NCBI GenBank assembly: GCA_950097015.1
Contig: CATNEN010000003.1
Location: 3,389,501 to 3,453,500, forward strand
Origin: Macrostomum hystrix
Lineage: Eukaryota; Platyhelminthes; Macrostomidae
DNA: 64,000 nucleotides
Direction of reading: 5' to 3'
A program made the translations under genes and the position numbers. Shown piece after piece: positions 47,441 through 59,429 of the stretch (position 1 is its first letter; the number at the start of each line of letters is the position of its first letter). Under the pieces are notes generated by a model. It was not told where the DNA came from. It saw only the letters and a list, made by a program, of their open reading frames with translations, and searched no databases.

Positions 47441-49275
47441 GATTGACATCATCCATTTTCTTATCCATGATATTCATCTTTTCCAGTTTGTCATGTCTCA
47501 TTTGTCCCTTGTTCTAGTAAAAGTTTTTGTTCTCAAATCAAGGTAGAGCATTCTTCCATTTATCGACGATGAGAAAGTCTATTAAAGCAGAAGTATTCTT
47601 ATATGCGTCCACATGCTTCTGTGCTTGGTTCGGTCATTCTTTTTCATGGCATTAAGATGATCCTCTCAATGAAAATTTGGGTATTTAATCTAGGATGTTG
47701 AGTTCTCTAATCCTTAATCAGATAAGCAGAAAAGAAACAAGATGTTAAAAACGTTCTAACATCGTCTACACTTTCAGAAGAGGCCCTGGGACCAGTTAAA
47801 TACAGAAATTATATAATGAACTATTAATATTTATGCAAAATTTGTTAATAGACAAAAGAATTTACCCAAATTCGCTCTAGACAAAAATGTGACTGTAAAT
47901 AAGAAAGCCTGGCATACCTGTACTCTTCGCTTCAAAAAGTTGCAAATTGAGAAGGCTTTCTCAAGTGAGTTAAGCATACTTTAGGGCACAAAAACTGTAC
48001 GTATTATATGAAAATACCGTGATACGAAGCAAAACAAAAAAATAGTGATATTAAACTTTTCTTTGTTTTTTTAGAGCCGATTTGTTATAGTTAAACTACC
48101 ACAGGATTGAAATTGAACACACAAACGGACTGCATAATGAAAAGCTGCGAACTATTTAGTTTTTGGAAACAAAGAGCAACATTTATTACAGACTTCTATT
48201 CTCGCCTTTGTTGCATAAAATAAATTAAGTAAATATTCACTACGTTCATCAAAGTTAAACATTGTTTGCACATGACAGGGATAGAATAAGGGGCCGTCAC
48301 TTACTGTCACTTACAACTGCGCAGAAAATAATGAAAGATGAGCTCAAATATGGTCTGGCAACATGTACGGCCTCTGTAATTGTGCTCATTTACTCGGGAC
48401 AATAAAATAAATAAAAAAACGAGACTTTCCTTTGGCTCTGAGCTTTGCTTTCGACGCCAAAGTTTATTGAAGTATTTAACTGGCTTTTAAAAAACAGAAC
48501 GGCTCCTCAGTGTATTAGTCCTGTAGCGGTGCAGTATATGTACACGAAAAGGCTATTGCTAAAGGGAAGGAGAATAGGAAATCGCAGCACCAAGATTTCC
48601 TCAACTTGAGCTGTCGGTGTGTTGCTGACTCAAAGCGCTTGAAATGCCAGCACTAAATAATCAGTTTTGTTGGCCAAAAAGCAGTACAGGTTGAGCATGC
48701 GCTCAACATTTGCAAGGTGCCCGGAACGGTACAGGTCAGGAGATGTTGAAATTAACAAAAATGTTATTGGCAAAATCTATAACACAATAAGCGCCATAAG
48801 TTTGTAAAATGTTTGCACCTATTGTTAAAATTAATGAAATCATTAAAAATATGTTAGCAACCATTTCTACATCAAAAAGAGCCAGTGTTCTGAAGAAGTT
48901 TTACGTAGGCAAAAAGAATTAATGTCAAATACAGTATATTAATTAAGCCTAAAATACGTTAAGTTTAAGTTGTGCATCATCATTTTATGTGGAGAAAGGA
49001 AATTGTAAGTTTGGTCTACTAGATAAAAAAGCACTTTTAAGGTTTACAAGGTACAGTACAAAGTCACTCTTGTCAGTGTAAATATAAATTGTTGTTAAAT
49101 GTTTGACATTTCTGGTATTGAGGACAATGTCTGCTTTGTGTCGATAATTGCATTGTCAAACTCATTAGAACAATGAACTCCCGACTTGTCCGTCAGTATT
49201 CTATGACCCAATGACAGCACAGACTGGCTCTTAATAAAAAATGTTTTTCGCACAGTTCAGTTCTGATATAGTCTA
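47441..49275. other. AT-rich region downstream of the mucin-like gene
   Basis: No exon supported. On the minus strand AATAAA occurs at 48463-48468 (as TTTATT on the plus strand), about 0.8 kb past the mucin-like stop, and again at 48182-48187; either could be its polyadenylation signal. Confidence 0.4.
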
Positions 49276-52125
49276 TCAGACCAACTGCAGGTGATCAAAG
49301 CTGGCCCGCTTCTCGTCAATAAACGGCAAGGTGAAGCCCTCACCGAAGGAGGAGCTGCACCTGAAGTTGCCGACTTCGCCGCTGCGCATTTGCAGCTCTA
49401 TGGAGCGCCGACGTCGCCGCACTCCGCCCGAGCCGGTGGCACCGCCGGTGGTGCTGTCCAGCACCGAGAACTGGTGCTGCTGCGCCTTGTTCCGCCTGAC
49501 AATGCACACCAGGCCGATCACCATGGCGACGAACAGTAGCGAAGAGAGCAGAATGACGCTCATTAGTACAATGTCCTCCTTCGTGAGGTTCAGGCCCTTC
49601 TGCTTACCTAATTCTTTCGTAGAGGCTGAAGCATTCGCTGTATCAGTTGACGAACCCGGCGAAATGGTCTCTACAGATACCGTTGTCTTCGATGCCTCCG
49701 TGGTTGTTGGTGTGACCTTCACGACTGCAGTTCCTGCCCTGTTGCGTCCACTGCTAGTTTTTCCTATTTTCGTCGTCTTTATCGCCTCAGTCGTGGTTTC
49801 AGTAGTTTCTGATTTTGTTGATAGTGCTGTAGAGGACTGTTCCGCTGTTGTCGATGCGAGCTGAATTATGGTCGTCTCAGGCGTTGTTTTTCCCTTTGTA
49901 GTGGTCGACTCATCCGGCCTAATACCAGCAGTTGTCGGTGCTTCAGTTGTTGTGGTAGTCGGTGCTTCAGTTGTTGTGGTAGTCGGTGCTTCAGTTGTTG
50001 TTGTTGCTTCAGTTATTGTGGTAGTCGGTGCTTCAGTTGTTGCGGTAGTCGGTGCTTCAGTTGTTGTGGTCGTCGATGTCTCAGCTGTTGTTGTTGTTGT
50101 CGGTGCCTCAGTTGTGGTTGTCGGTGCTTCAGTTGTTGTTGTCGGTGCTTCAGTTGTTGTCGGTGCTTCAGTTGTGGTTGTCGGTGCTTCAGTTGTGGTT
50201 GTGGTTGTCGGTGCCTCAGTTGTGGTTGTGGTTGTCGGTGCCTCAGTTGTGGTTGACGGTGCCTCAGTTGTGGTTGTGGTTGTCGGTGTCTCAGTTGTGG
50301 TTGTCGGTGCCTCAGTTGTGGTTGTCGGTGCCTCAGTTGTGGTTGTCGGTGCCTCAGTTGTGGTTGTGGTTGTCGGTGCCTCAGTTGTGGTTGTGGTTGT
50401 CGGTGCCTCAGTTGTGGTTGTCGGTGCCTCAGTTGTGGTTGTGGTTGTCGGTGCCTTAGTTGTGGTTGTGGTTGTCGGTGCCTCAGTTGTGGTTGTGGTT
50501 GTCGGTGCCTCAGTTGTGGTTGTCGGTGCCTTAGTTGTGGTTGTGGTTGTCGGTGCCTCAGTTGTGGTTGTCGGTGCCTCAGTTGTGGTTATGGTTGCCG
50601 GTGCCTTAGTTGTGGTTGTGGTTGTCGGTGCTTCAGTTGTGGTTGTCGGTGCCTTAGTTGTGGTTGTGGTTGTCGGTGCCTTAGTTGTGGTTGTGGTTGT
50701 CGGTGCCTCAGTTGTGGTTGTGGTTGTCGGTGCCTCAGTTGTGGTTGTCGGTGCCTCAGTTGTGGTTGTGGTTGTCGGTGCTTCAGTTGTGGTTGTTGTT
50801 GTCGGTGCCTCAGTTGTGGTTGTCGGTGCTTCAGTTGTTGTTGTGGTTGTCGGTGCCTCAGTTGTGGTTGTCGGTGCCTCAGTTGTGGTTGTCGGTGCCT
50901 CAGTTGTGGTTGTGGTTGTCGGTGCCTCAGTTGTGGTTGTCGGTGCCTCAGTTGTAGTTGTCGGTGCCTCAGTTGTGGTTGTGGTTGCCGGTGCCTTAGT
51001 TGTGGTTGTGGTTGTCGGTGCCTCAGTTGTGGTTGTCGGTGCCTCAGTTGTGGTTGTCGGTGCCTCAGTTGTGGTTGTGGTTGTCGGTGCTTTAGTTGTG
51101 GTTGTTGTTGTCGGTGCCTCAGTTGTTGTGGTTGTTTCAGTTGTCGCTTCGTCGGCTTTCAGGGAAGTCGCAGTTTTTGAAGGTGTTGTTTTTGGCTCTT
51201 CAGCTGCGTTTTCCGCCGCGGTACTCGTCTGTGCCATAACTTCAGGGCTGGTCGATTTCGGATCGCTTGTCTGCGGCCCACCGGTTGGTTCTGGTTATGC
51301 AATACGAGAAATAATTAAATAAATAAAAAAATAATAATAATAAGTGATTACACCTGTCCCAATCGGGTCAGATGTGCAGCCGACAGCACAGCCGCAGCTA
51401 TTGCACAGCACATCTGAAGACTGTGTACAGCTGTTCAGTCCATGGACTGGGGGTCGCCCCACACACCTTCAATTATCCCAGCTAATGCTGGTACCCATTT
51501 TACAGCTGGGTGAACTGAAGCAATTCAGGTTTAAGTGTCTTGCTAAAGGACACAAATTGTTTCAGTGGAGTCGGGAATCGAAACCTCGACCTTCAAGTCG
51601 TGAGTCCGACGCCCTAACCACTACGCTACAACCTCTGTTGCAGAGGAAGGAAGGAAATCGAACGGAAACAGAATGTGATTGCGGATAATTATGTTTAGAG
51701 CGCCTCGAGGGACTGATTTGAGTAAGGGTATCGATTTGAGCACTGATTGATGTTACATGGGCGAGTGATTTGATTCAATCAGCTCTGCGATAACAACCTC
51801 GCTAGCTCAAGGGGATAACGGGGTCGATGGATGAAGGACTGTGGACTAGAAACGAGTTCCTGTGTCAACGAATCCTTGGCTGGATGATGTAATTTTATAA
51901 GGAAAGTTTCGTTCTGCAACATTCTTGAATCTTTTGGCCCGATCTCTCGGTTTCGAATAAAATCATAAAATACGTACTTATAGGTTGTATATATAAATTA
52001 TGAAAATTACCTGACAATAGATTGGGGACGAGTTGAATACCGACAGCCAAGTTGGGCATTAGCAGAATTGTTTGGAGTAGAACGACAACTCCAATGCACA
52101 CAATGGCAGAGTTTTTCATTGCCAT
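49276..52125 (-). CDS. Thr-rich mucin-like type I membrane protein (two exons)
   Basis: Exon 1 is 52125-52011 and exon 2 is 51290-49276. The phase-1 intron uses donor GTAATT and acceptor CATAACCAG, and the join is in frame, giving 709 residues. Exon 1 encodes a signal peptide (MKNSAIVCIGVVVLLQTILL). Exon 2 begins EPTGGPQTSDPKS and then has about 370 residues of EAPTTTT / KAPTTTTTT repeats, a dense site for mucin-type O-glycosylation. A less repetitive Ser/Thr stem, a membrane helix at about 612-636 (IVLMSVILLSSLLFV), and a 73-residue tail with GVRRRRRS follow. It probably forms a glycosylated surface coat. The coding repeat is a VNTR, so allele length should vary; the repeat is also open on the plus strand (VVVGASVV), which is a shadow. 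The intron contains a family A SINE. The gene is nested antisense in the giant intron. Confidence 0.88.
51357..51641 (-). mobile_element. SINE family A, nearly full-length reference copy
   Basis: On the minus strand the tRNA head (GTAGCGTAGTGGTTAGGGC as A box, GAGGTTTCGATTCCCG as B box) is followed by GTGTCCTTTAGCAAGACACT, GTAAAATGGGTACCAGC, CAGTCCATGGACTG and a 3' end with GTCGGCTGCACATCTGACCC. The central GTGTCCTT..GCAAGACACT and GTAAAATGGGTACC motifs resemble the conserved cores of several invertebrate and fish SINEs. It lies inside the mucin-like gene's intron, antisense to the giant-intron transcript. Confidence 0.85.
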
Positions 52126-53540
52126 TCAGCTTGTCTGACTGCTTGCGGATGCTGTAATCTCCAAGGTGTCTTTAGACGCTGACGACTGATTCCTAAGGTG
52201 CGAAAATGATTGTAATATTTCTATGATTTCCTACAAGGACAAATTATATTGCAAAAAATCATACGTAGAAATACTTTGCTCGGGGCTGAGTAATTCGTGC
52301 ATAATTTGGCGACAGTCGAGGTGGCAATTCTGCCCTTTTATGTGACCTAATTGAGCACACACACTGCGGATTCGATCTCAGGGGCCTTGGTTACAGCTAC
52401 GGCACTTAACCCCCTATTGCATACCCTGATGATATTCACTCCAGATGGTCCTTAACTCGATGAGTGACATAGTCAGACTCTGAAAGAAGTCCTTCCGAAA
52501 AGCACCTTAACTGCTGCTTGGCTATATACGGACCAGAAAAACGGTTCGAAGCTCCAGGTAATAGCCAATCAATCTTCAGATGTATAGTAAATATATTTTC
52601 GACCTTTCCATCCTTGCACTTTATAGCTTGTACGCTAAAAAATGTTTGGCACTTGAAAACTTTTCTAAGAACCGATTATGAGACACAGGCAATTATTGTG
52701 GCACTGATTTAGTCGGCCAGTTGCATTACCTTTGGTCTTATTGTACACCTGGGAGTCTAAGCGATCTCGAGTCGAATTGAATCAAACTTTCGGCTGCATT
52801 AAACCATGCAGAATTATGGGTCTAAACAGTGACTCTGCGTCCTTCTGCGCCAAATGGCATTCGCAACAGCAGTCTATATCAAATAGTTTTATAGGCAGAG
52901 TTTGACGCCACCATGCGACGCGCACCAAGCCAAAAACAGAGAAGCCAGGGAAAAAGGACAGAAATGTTTTCTCTTACCAATATTAATCTTAATAGCGAGG
53001 CGCAGCTCTTTTCTCTCTATTATTGCTGCGGCCTCTGCTGCTGGCGTTCAGTAATCCCGGCTTTCGTATTTGAACACGCCTGTAAAAGCCGCAGATCTAT
53101 AAGGCTTGGCTTTTGGATCCACAATGGGAGCTTGATTCCTACCTCTTCCCTTCATTATATTTCCCACGGCACACAGAAGGCCAGTTGCAAACAAGAGGTG
53201 GGGAACCCTGCCTATAGCCAGGTCCCAATATAGGGGAGGGCGCTGTCTGTCTCTAGCCACCCCCAGTCTGCTTTGCTTTTCCAGCGTTAAAGGGAGGAAC
53301 AAAGCCAAGCAAAAACTTAAACTGTTAGGACATTGGCTGGCTGGTGACAGGCTGAAAGCACGTTATAACTCTGTATTTGTGTGTCCCTCGAAAACTCCCA
53401 TAACCCATACAACACAGCCTATTCCCGAAACGAAGTTCCCCAACCATTGAACTGTCTTGACGAGATAGGAATAAGTTAGCCCATAGCTACTAAAGTATTT
53501 ACCTGTCGTTGCCTAGTCGTTACTTTTAATGGTACTTTTA
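52126..53540. other. unique sequence with a SINE family B remnant
   Basis: At 52305-52410 the plus strand shows GAGGTGGCAATTCTGCCC, GAGCACACACACTGC and GGATTCGATCTCAGGGGCC, a degenerate family B copy in minus orientation. The rest, including an open frame at 52913-53233, has no recognisable product. Confidence 0.45.
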
Positions 53541-53544
53541 AAGT

Positions 53545-53815
53545 AATGGCACTTAACCCAATTAGGCAAGGCGGAGCGGTTATCGCGTTTGCCTCTCGCT
53601 CCAAGGTCCCTGAGCTCGATTCCTCGACGAGACCGCGTTTATTTAGGGCCTGGGGGCTTGTCGTGCAATTTACGCCCTTGAGGGCCAACCTCCAAGGTAC
53701 TGTGAAAGTGTACAGTGCTCAGGATTAAGCGCAATTGGCAGAATTGCCTTCTCGCTGGCTGCGGGTCTAGTGTCACCAACTAATGTGCCATTGCACGCCT
53801 CCCTCCTGAAAATAT
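53545..53815 (+). mobile_element. SINE family B, plus orientation, internally shortened
   Basis: The head GGCGGAGCGGTTATCGCGTT and AGCTCGATTCCTCGACGAG is followed by CTTGTCGTGCAATTTACGCC, AGGGCCAACCTCCAAGGTAC and the tail GCTGGCTGCGGGTCTAGTGT. The section between the GTGTACAG and GGCAGAATTGCC motifs is shorter than in the other copies. Confidence 0.8.
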
Positions 53816-54315
53816 TATTTAATATTAACCTGATTGGACCAGAATCAAACAGTTATAAAGCAGATTATAAGCAAAACAAGTAATCACAGCGCATCTATAG
53901 TAAGTTATCGCTTGGCTTTCGTGACATTTCGACTGCAAAAGTTGAAATTATGTAAAAAAGCTTTACAACTAGAAATATTTTTTAAGGTTTGCTAATGCGA
54001 GAAAACACTATTGCTATTACCAGTCCTACCACGTTCAATTCCTAAAGATTTCTCCCACTGATTACAAAAACAGTCCAAATAAAATTAAACAAAGAAAATT
54101 AGACAAATTGGTCTTCGCTTACCTTATCTTATGTTACCTTATGCTTCACCATATGGTTTTTATGATTGGAAGAATGAAATGTCTGGTAAAATAAAAGTTC
54201 AAATCCTTGTTTATTACTATTTAGCCTTGTATGCATTGGACCCGAACTTTGTAGTATTATTCTGTACTCATTGCCTTCAAGTTCGAAAGAATTCAACTTT
54301 CTTCGTCTCGTCTTC
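53816..54315. other. unique AT-rich sequence
   Basis: No gene or element seen before the 21-bp array. Confidence 0.5.
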
Positions 54316-55345
54316 TCAGTATTCTCACCCTTCCCACTTATCTTCTCACCCTTCCCACTTATATTCTCACCCTTCCTTCTTATATTCTCACCCTTCCCAC
54401 TTATCTTCTCACCCTTCCCACTTATCTTCTCACCCTCCTTCTTATATTCTCACCCTTCCCACTTATCTTCTCACCCTTCCCACTTATCATCTCACCCTCC
54501 CCACTTATCTTCTCACCCTTCCCACTTATCTTCTCACCCTTCCACTTATCTTCTCACCCTTCCCCGTTATCTTCTCACCCTTCCTACTTATATTCTCACC
54601 CTTCCCACTTATCTTCTCACCCTTCCCACTTATCATCTCACCCTTCCCACTTATCATCTCACCCTTCCCACTTATCTTCTCACCCTTCCCACTTATCTTC
54701 TCACCCTTCCACTTATATTCTCACCCTTCCCACTTATCTTCTCACCCTTCCCACTTATCATCTCACCCTTCCCACTTATCTTCTCACCCTTCCCACTTAT
54801 CATCTCACCCTTCCCACTTATCTTCTCACCCTTCCACTTATCTTCTCACCCTTCCCCGTTATCTTCTCACCCTTCCTACTTATCTTCTCACCCTTCCCAC
54901 TTATCATCTCACCCTTCCCACTTATCTTCTCACCCTTCCCACTTATCTTCTCACCCTTCCACTTATCTTCTCACCCTTCCCACTTATCTTCTCACCCTTC
55001 CCACTTATCTTCTCACCCTTCCCACTTATCATCTCACCCTTCCCACTTATCTTCTCACCCTTCCACTTATCTTCTCACCCTTCCCCGTTATCTTCTCACC
55101 CTTCCTACTTATCTTCTCACCCTTCCCACTTATCATCTCACCCTTCCCACTTATCATCTCACCCTTCCCACTTATCTTCTCACCCTTCCCACTTATCTTC
55201 TCACCCTTCCCACTTATCATCTCACCCTTCCCACTTATCTTCTCACCCTTCCCACTTATCTTCTCACCCTTCCCCGTTATCTTCTCACCCTTCCTACTTA
55301 TATTCTCACCCTTTCCTTCCTATCTTCTCACCAATGCTTCTTCCT
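54316..55345 (+). repeat. 21-bp CTTCCCACTTATCTTCTC array
   Basis: About 49 units of 20-21 bp. Variants (20-bp CTTCCACTTATC units, CCCCGTTATC, CCTACTTATA, TATCATC) recur in blocks of roughly 250 bp, so higher-order duplication is visible. Frames of over 360 codons (LPTYLLT, SHPSHLS, FPLIFSP) are repeat readings. Confidence 0.94.
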
Positions 55346-56285
55346 TTCCAGATTTTTATAGTTAAAAAATAAATATACTTGTACGAGCGTATATAAGCAA
55401 TAAATTATAGGTAATTTAGTTTAATTTCTTACCAAATTGGTTATGAACCAATCGCTGAGTAGGATTTGTAATGTATCTTTAATTCGGTAACCTAAATTAG
55501 TATTTAAACAATAAGTGTAAGGAAAATTTTCAATAACGGTTGAACGGTTTTCTTGTCGACCTTTTGTGCAGTGTAGAAAATTAATTCACTCAATCACTAA
55601 CCAAAGTATGTCTCTTTTGCTATTATCGTCTTTTCAGTCAGGCCGTCTGTTTTTCTCTTTATTTCGGGGAAAGAGTTTGGAGAGAGAGAGAGGCGGTGAG
55701 AGAGGTGAGGTAGGGGAGCAGGGAGTGGAGGTGGACTGTCAGGTATTAAGCTTGACGATGAAGCAACGAAGATAGTGTAGGTGATGTAGGTGGGAGTGGC
55801 TGGGGTTGGCTTGTACTGCAAAACACGCACGCAAGGTTTGATGCCGTGATTTTAACTACCCCTCAAGCCGCTCTAAACCTAGTGTCGGTCGCAACTCTAT
55901 CTCTAGATTTTATTAAACACTCTCTCTTTATTCCGTGTAATTCAATGCTGCAGTTTTCATTTAACATGCAACAGCACAAGCAAAGAGCCTAATTTGTTAA
56001 GTTTTGATTTCTTACAATGAAGCAAATAAATGCATGGCTTGTGCATCATTGAGATGTAACTGGACATTGGGTGTAGTGTGCGACACTGATTAGCATACAC
56101 TTTAGTGTGTCTGCACTTCCGGTGAATTTAGACATCCAACTACACTAAATCTCTAAGATCTTCTATTTACTAACAGTCAGTCTTGCGTTCATCTTGAAAA
56201 CTCAAGCCTCTTTTCAGCTAGCATTACGAGATATAAATTCGTAGTTTTTTATATTAAAATATAAATACCATAATAAGATAGAGTT
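55346..56285. other. unique AT-rich sequence
   Basis: A short GA-rich patch lies at 55675-55735. No exon or transposon recognised. Confidence 0.45.
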
Positions 56286-57165
56286 TGGATGAGGCAGGAG
56301 AGACACGATACAGGGAGAGATGAGACGAGAGAGAGTTAAGACATGAGAGATAGGAGAGAGATAAAACTGGGGAGAGATGAGACACGGGAGAGATGAGACA
56401 CGGGAGAGATGAGACACGGAGAGATGAGACACGGGAGAGATGAGACACGGGAGAGATGAGACAGGGGAGAGATAAGACAGGGAGAGATGAGGCAGGAAGA
56501 GATGAAACAGAGGAGAGATGAGACAGGGGAGAGACTAGACAGGGGAGAGACTAGACAGGGGAGAGATGAGACAGGGAAGAGATGAGACAGGGGAGAGATG
56601 AGACACGGGAGAGATGAGACACGGGAGAGATGAGACAGGGAAGAGATGAGACACGGGAGAGATGAGACACGGGAGAGATGAGACACGGGAGAGATGAGAC
56701 ACGGGAGAGATGAGACACGGGAGAGATGAGACACGGGAGAGATGAGACACGGGAGAGATGAGACACGGGAGAGATGAGACAAGGGAGAGATGAGACAGGG
56801 GAGAGATAAGACAGGGAGAGATGAGGCAGGAAGAGATGAAACAGAGGAGAGATGAGACAGGGGAGAGACTAGACAGGGGAGAGATGAGACAGGGAAGAGA
56901 TGAGACACGGGAGAGATGAGACACGGGAGAGATGAGACACGGGAGAGATGAGACACGGGAGAGATGAGACACGGGAGAGATGAGACACGGGAGAGATGAG
57001 ACACGGGAGAGATGAGACACGGGAGAGATGAGACACGGGAGAGATGAGACACGGGAGAGATGAGACACGGGAGTGATGAGACACGGGAGAGATGAGACAC
57101 GAGAGAGATGAGACACGGGAGAGATGAGACAGGTGGGAAATGAGGCACAGGATGGTGAGAGGAGA
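56286..57165 (-). repeat. 16-bp minisatellite, minus orientation
   Basis: On the minus strand TCTCCCGTGTCTCATC units form two homogeneous runs (56590-56780 and 56890-57120). They are separated by a block containing CTGTTTCATCTCTTCCTGCC and CTCATCTCTCCCTGTC that occurs twice. That block also occurs, in plus orientation, in the 57.8-kb array. Confidence 0.93.
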
Positions 57166-57819
57166 CAGAGAAGAGTATAGGTGCTTGAAGTGACCAGGGG
57201 AGCCGATTCATACTTTTTTCGAGCCGTAAAATAGTCATCTACAAGTATTCGGAGTTAGTCGGCCTCAGGTTAATTGGGCTTTAGATTATCAAGGTAGCTT
57301 ATTTGTAAGCAGTCAATTTTGCACTCAGTGTCTGATATTGTCAAAAGTCCAAGGCAGAGTCCATACTTCACATTGTTCTATTAATAGAAGGAATTTTTTA
57401 TAAATTTAGAAAGTTCATATCATTCAACTGAGTTCACACAGTCGGGCTGCATCGTGATTTGAAAATAAATGGGGTCTCAAGTCCAGCAGTGTGGGTTTTA
57501 GCGCTGGTAAAATATATACAGGGCCAGTAATTACTCCAGAGCAGCTGTGAAGCAGAAAAAAACAAAACAGAGAAAAGAGAGCTGCGCAAGAAGAAGAGGA
57601 AGAAGAAGAAGACAAAATAAATGATTAATGCGTAGCGGTTACTCATTTTCTTCTTTCACTTAAGCCATCTTCGTTCTACCTGAAAGCTGTCACTCAGTGT
57701 GACAGTCCTTATCTACTGCCTTTGCTGTCCTCTACCTCTTACCAACCTTTCTTACGCAGTCTGTTGCATTGTCGAAACTCGGTTACTTATTTATTTTTTG
57801 TGTTTTCCGGGCCAAAATC
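57166..57819. other. spacer between inverted minisatellites
   Basis: Unique sequence with a short GAAGAAGAAGAAG run near 57600. No gene seen. Confidence 0.45.
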
Positions 57820-58690
57820 TCTCCCCTGTCTCATCTCTCCTCTGTCTCATCTCTCCCCTGTTTCATCTCTCCCCTGTCTCATCTCTCCCCTGTTTCATCT
57901 CTTCCTGCCTCAACTCTCCCTGTCTCATCTCTCCCCTGTCTCATCTCTCCCCTGTTTCATCTCTTCCTGCCTCATCTCTCCCTGTCTCATCTCTCCCCTG
58001 TCTCATCTCTCCCCTGTTTCATCTCTTTCCTGTTTCATCTCTTCCTGCCTCATCTCTCCCTGTCGCATCTCTCCCCTGTCTCATCTCTTCCCTGTCGCAT
58101 CTCTCCCGTCTCATCTCTCCCTGTCTCATCTCTCCCCTATCTCATCTCTCCCATGTCGCTTCTCTCCCCTGTTTCATCTCTCCCCTGTCTCATCTCTCCC
58201 CTGTCTCATCTCTCCCCTGTCTCATCTTTCCCCTGTCGCATCTCTTCCCTGTCGCATCTCTCCCCTGTCGCATCTCTTCCCTGTCGCATCTCTCCCCTGT
58301 CGCATCTCTTCCCTGTCGCATCTCTCCCGTCTCATCTCTCCCCTGTCTCATCTCTCCCCTGTCTCATCTCTCCCCTGTCTCATCTCTCCCCTGTCTCATC
58401 TCTTCCTGCCTCATCTCTCTCCTGTCTCATCTTTACCCTGTCTCATCTCTACCCTGTCTCATCTCTACCCTGTCTCATCTCTACCCTGTCTCATCTCTCC
58501 CCTGTCTCATCTCTCCCCTGTCTCATCTCTCCCCTGTCTCATCTCTTCCTGCCTCATCTCTCTCCTGTCTCATCTTTACCCTGTCTCATCTCTACCCTGT
58601 CTCATCTCTACCCTGTCTCATCTCTACCCTGTCTCATCTCTACCCGTCTCATCTCTCCCCAGTCTCATTTCTTCCCTGTCTCATCTCTCC
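57820..58690 (+). repeat. 16-bp minisatellite, plus orientation
   Basis: TCTCCCCTGTCTCATC units with CTGTCGCATC, TCTACCCTGTCTCATC and TTCCTGCCTCATC variants. A block of about 120 bp containing CTTCCTGCCTCATCTCTCTC followed by TCTACCCTG units occurs twice (near 58400 and 58550). Confidence 0.93.
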
Positions 58691-59044
58691 CTCTCTGCCC
58701 TGAGACATTGTTACTTTTTGGTTCTCTGCAAAAGGACGCTATGGTTAAAAATTAAAATAATTATTTTCCTGCAAACAGAATATCACTTCTAGAACAATAT
58801 TTCTTAACCTTTTTTAAAGTAAAACTGAAATGCACCTATTTAGTAGAAAATTTATGGGAACAAAAACCAGTCAGGGTTTTGTCAGTTCAATTTCTGTCTT
58901 GCCCCATTGGGAAATATGGAAGAATAACATTTGAATCCCGAATCAACACAAGCGAATGGCTTAGTGTCAGCAAATTCGTTTTCTTTTTTCGAAATCACTT
59001 CGTCTGAATGACCTCCAATGACCCCGCGAGCCGTTCGTCTGTCA
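58691..59044. other. unique sequence before a SINE
   Basis: No gene seen. Confidence 0.45.
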
Positions 59045-59058
59045 CTCAGTCCTAGATA

Positions 59059-59415
59059 AAAATAATTGCAGGATGGCTGCGGGCAATGGCAAATCATTTG
59101 GTGACACTAGACCCGCATCCAGCGAGGAGGCAATTCTGCCCGTTTCGCTGACTCCTGAGCACACACGGACGCAGATACTGTACGCAGGTATACCCTCACA
59201 CAGGTGTGTACATCTGCCCTAATTTTCTCATCGTCAGGCAGTGTACACTTCACTGTGCCTTGGAGGTTGGCCCTCAAGGGCGTAAATTGCACGACAAGCC
59301 CCCAAGCCTTCTCTCCGCGGCTGCGCCCCAAATAAATGTGGCCTCGCCGTGGAATCGAACTTAGGGACCTTGGTGCGTGAGGCAAACGCGATAACCGCTT
59401 TGCCACCAACCCCCT
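59059..59415 (-). mobile_element. SINE family B, full-length, with 14-bp target duplication
   Basis: Same layout as the 26.4-kb copy: the minus-strand head GGCAAAGCGGTTATCGCG and AGTTCGATTCCACGGCGAG, then the body, then CCTGCAATTATT. It is flanked by CTCAGTCCTAGATA (59045-59058) and CTCAGTCTTAGATA (59416-59429), a target duplication with one mismatch. Confidence 0.88.
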
Positions 59416-59429
59416 CTCAGTCTTAGATA

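Noticed and set aside
49868-51322. Plus-strand 484-codon Val/Gly/Ala frame
   Set aside because: Exact antisense of the Thr-rich coding repeat; the minus strand has signal peptide, splice sites and a membrane helix, the plus strand does not.
52913-53233. A 106-codon protein at 52.9 kb
   Set aside because: No homology recognised, opposing frames equally open, and adjacent to SINE debris.
54131-55372. Two overlapping frames of over 360 codons
   Set aside because: 21-bp repeat, divisible by three, so frames stay open without selection; no recognisable protein.
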